Of a stretch of 64,000 nt of DNA, positions 61,037 through 64,000 are shown piece after piece. The DNA is from Krasilnikovozyma curviuscula (lineage: Eukaryota > Basidiomycota > Tremellomycetes > Cystofilobasidiales > Mrakiaceae). Position numbers and translations under genes: made by a program. The stretch spans positions 1 through 64,000 of the forward strand of contig MVAQ01000016.1 in assembly GCA_014825775.1 (NCBI GenBank). The letters are read 5' to 3'. How positions within the stretch are numbered: position 1 is the stretch's first letter; each line of letters begins with the position of its first letter. The notes under the pieces are model-generated. The model saw only the letters and a list, made by a program, of their open reading frames with translations. It had not been told where the DNA came from and ran no database searches.

Positions 61037-64000
61037 CTAGAACTGGAAATGCATGAGCCAGGGATTCAGCACGATAGGGTACTACATTGAAAGTTCATGT
61101 TAGTCAGCCGATGTTCCAATGAAATATACTTCAAAAGCAACTCCTAGACGTACTAAGATATGACAAGAGACGAGCACCGACATGGGCCAAATAGCCTCAA
61201 TAGAAGTTATCTGGAACGCCGCTGGCACCAGGTTGGTGGAGAGAATGATCATCGCGAACAGCGCCGTGAACATAACTAGGTAAACGGCCCAGAATCGTTT
61301 CAGGATCGCTGGGACCTCGGCAAAGAAATTAGATGCGTTAACTTCTTTGACGGTTGCAGACCACGTCTAGGGAGGTGGAAAGTCAGGTGAGATGCGCAAG
61401 AGAGAGAAGGTCTGAGGGTAGATGCGACGCACCATATTGTATGAAAAGAGATGGGCCAAGAGAGCGTTCATCACATGCCATGAGATCCCAGAGAAGAACA
61501 CAAAGAGAAAGAGCATCCACATTAAGGATTCTCCTACGGCTTGTCCGACACTCTGTAGCTTCAGTCGGAAACAGAAAACACAGAACGCAAGGTTCCCGAG
61601 CAGCGAGAAGATGACGATACAAGTCAGGGATATCTTCCACGAGTTGAGGTAGAATCTTTAATTGAAACAAAGAGGATGTCAATGGTTTTCTAAGAGCAGG
61701 AATAGATGATCCACGTACCCATCGATGGGAATATCGAACCCGATCAAGAAGTAATTCATTGTTGTGAGGAGACAGGCACAAGCAATGGCGTAATATGAGA
61801 ACATATAGGAGAGTGAAGTAAGCTTGCAGTGGAGGAGGATAGGAGATCTACGGTAAATCATCGAATGTCAGAGCGATCATCGGATGAGAGGACATTGCAA
61901 ACCGACTGACGCAATGAACTTTTTGAACAGAGGAGTGAATGGGCCCTTGAATAGCCATAGCTTAAGAGGATGAAAAATCATCTCGGAGACACCATACGCG
62001 TATCTAGAAAATCAGTGAAAAATGAGTAAACTAGCGAAATTTTGATGTGAGCACCACTCACTTCTGCCATCGATTGAGTTCATCATCACAAGTCAAGCTG
62101 ACTCCTTCTTGGAACCCCCCATCAGAATACGTAGCCCATCTCAACACCCAGTGATTCATCTGTAGTCGAAGAGCGATGTCGAAATCTTCACTGACGTGCG
62201 CTTCCGACCAGATCTTCATCTTCTTGTCGTACTCGTCAATAAACGCAACTTCTTGACAGGCTGACCACCTGAGAAAAGCGTTATGGCCGACAAAAGGACA
62301 GTTGTCGTTGTTAGCGACTGAGAATGAGATCGCTGTATTGACTCGTCGGGTGAAGTAACTGATGCCGTTCTCGAAGTAGTGATGAGCCACCTGCATCACC
62401 GCACTGGAGTGTTGAATAATGGCGACTTCTGGGCTCTCAATCAATTCTGACGCAGCATCGAGGAAACAGTCTGTGGTGAAGAAGAGAAAGTCAGCACGCA
62501 TTAACTGACAATCAAGAGCGTCACTAATATATTACCTGAAGGAACTCGAGTATCCGAGTCGATGATCAGGATGATTTCTCCAATCCTCACTTGGCCAGCA
62601 GCAGCAACAGTAGTCCCATCGTGTTCCGCCAGAACTCGCTGCAAGACCTCCTCATACAGCTGCGACTCGTCTTCATCAAACCAGCCCTCATCGATACCCG
62701 CGAGCTTCTTCTTCATCATTTGAGCTGCCGGCCGCATGGTGTCAAGAATCTCTTCAACACGAAGAGAGAAGGTACATGCAAAGTTAAGGTTGGAAGCCTT
62801 CTTAAATCTTCCGCGTCGTTCATATCCACCGTCGCCGTGAGCCGGTCTAGCAACAAATCCCTGAACCAGCCAACATATCAGCGTCATTGACTTAACATAC
62901 CCCCCGAAAAATACAGGACTCACTATTCCATTATCATGATAAAATTCTCTTCTGATCACCTTGTCCTCTTCAGAGAGCAGGTTGAATCCATCGTCACAGC
63001 AGAGAATTGACGCTGATCCACCTTGACGCTCATAAGTAGTGATGGCCTTCTTCAAGCTGTTGACCGTAGGAATGATGACAGCTTCAAGTCCTTCTTTGTA
63101 GACTGGCATTTGAATTGTGATGTGTGGGAGATCCTTTTGCTCAGTACGTTGAGGGCTGACACCAGAATAGAACTTGGTGTTTTTGTTGTATTGAGACACA
63201 GGCCCGAACATCTGAGCAAAGCAGGTGACGATGATATTGCAACAGAACTAGATAGAATTTACCGTCGAGACAAAGACAGAGTTCTTAGAGCAGAGCAGAG
63301 AAGTCAAATTTGACTTAAAACGTACCATTGAAATCGCGAAAAGGAGAGGAGAAAACAATATCAAGCAGAATCGTAATGGATTTCGATCAAGAATGAACTC
63401 CTTGACCAGAGTCCCTGCGAGGATGGGATTTTCTGTTAGCATATTAAATTCTCAAAGGAAGCTGTTGTTACTCACTGATTCCCAACGAGATTACAGCGCA
63501 AGTTGCAACCCAAAACACAGCATCGAGGATCGGGGCGGTGATGACGAGCGGCCTTGAGTCCTCATAAACCTCCTCTTGGAACGCTTCCAGATCCACGTAA
63601 GGAAGTACTTCTACCCCCACCTCCACTTCTACCTCCGGTACGTTCTCCTGATCGAACCCTAGCGTGCCCTTCTCACTTCGCCAGATCATCTCCATCAGAT
63701 CCTCCTCAATCTTTTTACACGACTCGAAGATTGTATCACAGGAATCATCCCAGACTATCAACCAGCCACCCTGACGGACGAATGCAGCGAACTAGGGAAG
63801 ACAGGCAGTTAGTGCTCTGTTTGAGCAGGTGACGAGCGAAGAAGCGATTACCCACCTGATGCTTTCGAGCGCTGCCTAGTTGAAACAGGCTGTCGAGGAT
63901 TTGGATCCTAGTATTGGAATTGATGGCAAGAGATGTCATGTGCGGCTTCACTCTGCAAATGCACCATGATAGTCAGATCACTAGGCAAGAACTGCTAGAA
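61037..64000 (-). CDS. Fungal family 2 glycosyltransferase (polysaccharide-synthase-like), 5' end outside window
   Basis: Membrane glycosyltransferase of the processive GT2 type, as in cellulose, chitin and hyaluronan synthases, close in pattern to the fungal GT2 group needed for hyphal growth in some plant pathogens. At least nine exons are visible; the first starts after an acceptor near 63951, so earlier exons lie beyond 64000. Segments in order: RIQILDSLFQLGSARKHQ, an acidic loop, membrane parts (DAVFWVATCAVISLGI, FCLILFSPLLFAISM), PHITIQMPVYKEGLEAVIIP, ILCCDDGFNLL (UDP-binding D), RGRFKKASNLNFACTFSLRV, IILIIDSDTRVPS (DxD), HNAFLRWSACQEV, SEDFDIALRLQMNHW (ED) and EGVSLTCDDELNRWQKYAYG, where LNRW takes the place of QxxRW. 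C-terminal membrane segments follow (YAIACACLLTTMNYFLIGFD and others), ending YPIVLNPWLMHFQF and TAG at 61037-61039. Confidence 0.85.

Noticed and set aside
60588..61040. 150-codon + strand frame in the long spacer
   Set aside because: No domain, signal or composition typical of a protein; starts next to a T run and overlaps the end of the GT2 gene.

Overview
This window is a gene-dense piece of nuclear DNA from a fungus, most likely a basidiomycete yeast of Tremellomycete type. Most genes are split by many short introns of about 50 to 100 nt with GTRNGT donors and CTNAY branch sites. The set includes a fungal branchpoint-binding protein, a DUG3 glutathione-degradation protein, fungal phosphatidylinositol synthase, a fungal GT2 glycosyltransferase, complex I and a tRNA-Ala that appears to carry a 7-nt intron. 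Lineage is inferred from gene structure and protein resemblance, not from a search. I see no transposon, CRISPR array or bacterial feature.

Layout. 1-4.2 kb: 5' part of an F-box protein (-), mitochondrial ribosomal protein uL23m (+), an unknown acidic coiled-coil protein (-). 4.4-9.4 kb: ferric reductase (-) and adenylate kinase (-). 9.9-15.3 kb: MCP1-like mitochondrial membrane protein, an alcohol-acetyltransferase-like protein and the RCM1/NSUN5 rRNA methyltransferase (all +). 15.4-20.9 kb: branchpoint-binding protein BBP/SF1 (-) and a secreted RNase T2 (+), divided by a 1.4 kb divergent spacer. 21.3-25.4 kb: cofactor-independent phosphoglycerate mutase (+), then two tail-to-tail small genes whose proteins are related to each other. 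25.8-33.6 kb: cohesin loader SCC2 (+). 34-43 kb: a 76-aa membrane protein (-), a short-chain dehydrogenase (+), tRNA-Ala(UGC) (-), a SAM methyltransferase (-), DUG3 (-) and a DXD glycosyltransferase (-). 43.5-50.1 kb: phosphatidylinositol synthase (-), a thioredoxin-fold membrane protein (+), an unresolved stretch, and a disordered nuclear-type protein (-). 50.5-59 kb: complex I 75-kDa subunit (-), a glutaredoxin-like protein without active-site cysteines (-) and a large Ser/Pro-rich protein (-). 61-64 kb: C-terminal part of a GT2 glycosyltransferase (-) whose 5' end lies beyond the window.

These are mostly housekeeping genes with no single pathway cluster. Loose themes are mitochondria (uL23m, MCP1-like, complex I), RNA processing (BBP, RCM1, RNase T2) and membrane or wall biogenesis (PIS1, two glycosyltransferases). 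The points most worth following up are: a phased CTAACC cluster just upstream of the gene for BBP, the protein that recognises CTAAC branch sites; the pair of related small proteins; a possible alternative C-terminus of phosphoglycerate mutase; and two thioredoxin-fold proteins that have lost their cysteines.

Exon borders were assigned by eye from frame, splice consensus and family resemblance. CDS spans run from start codon to stop codon and include introns.
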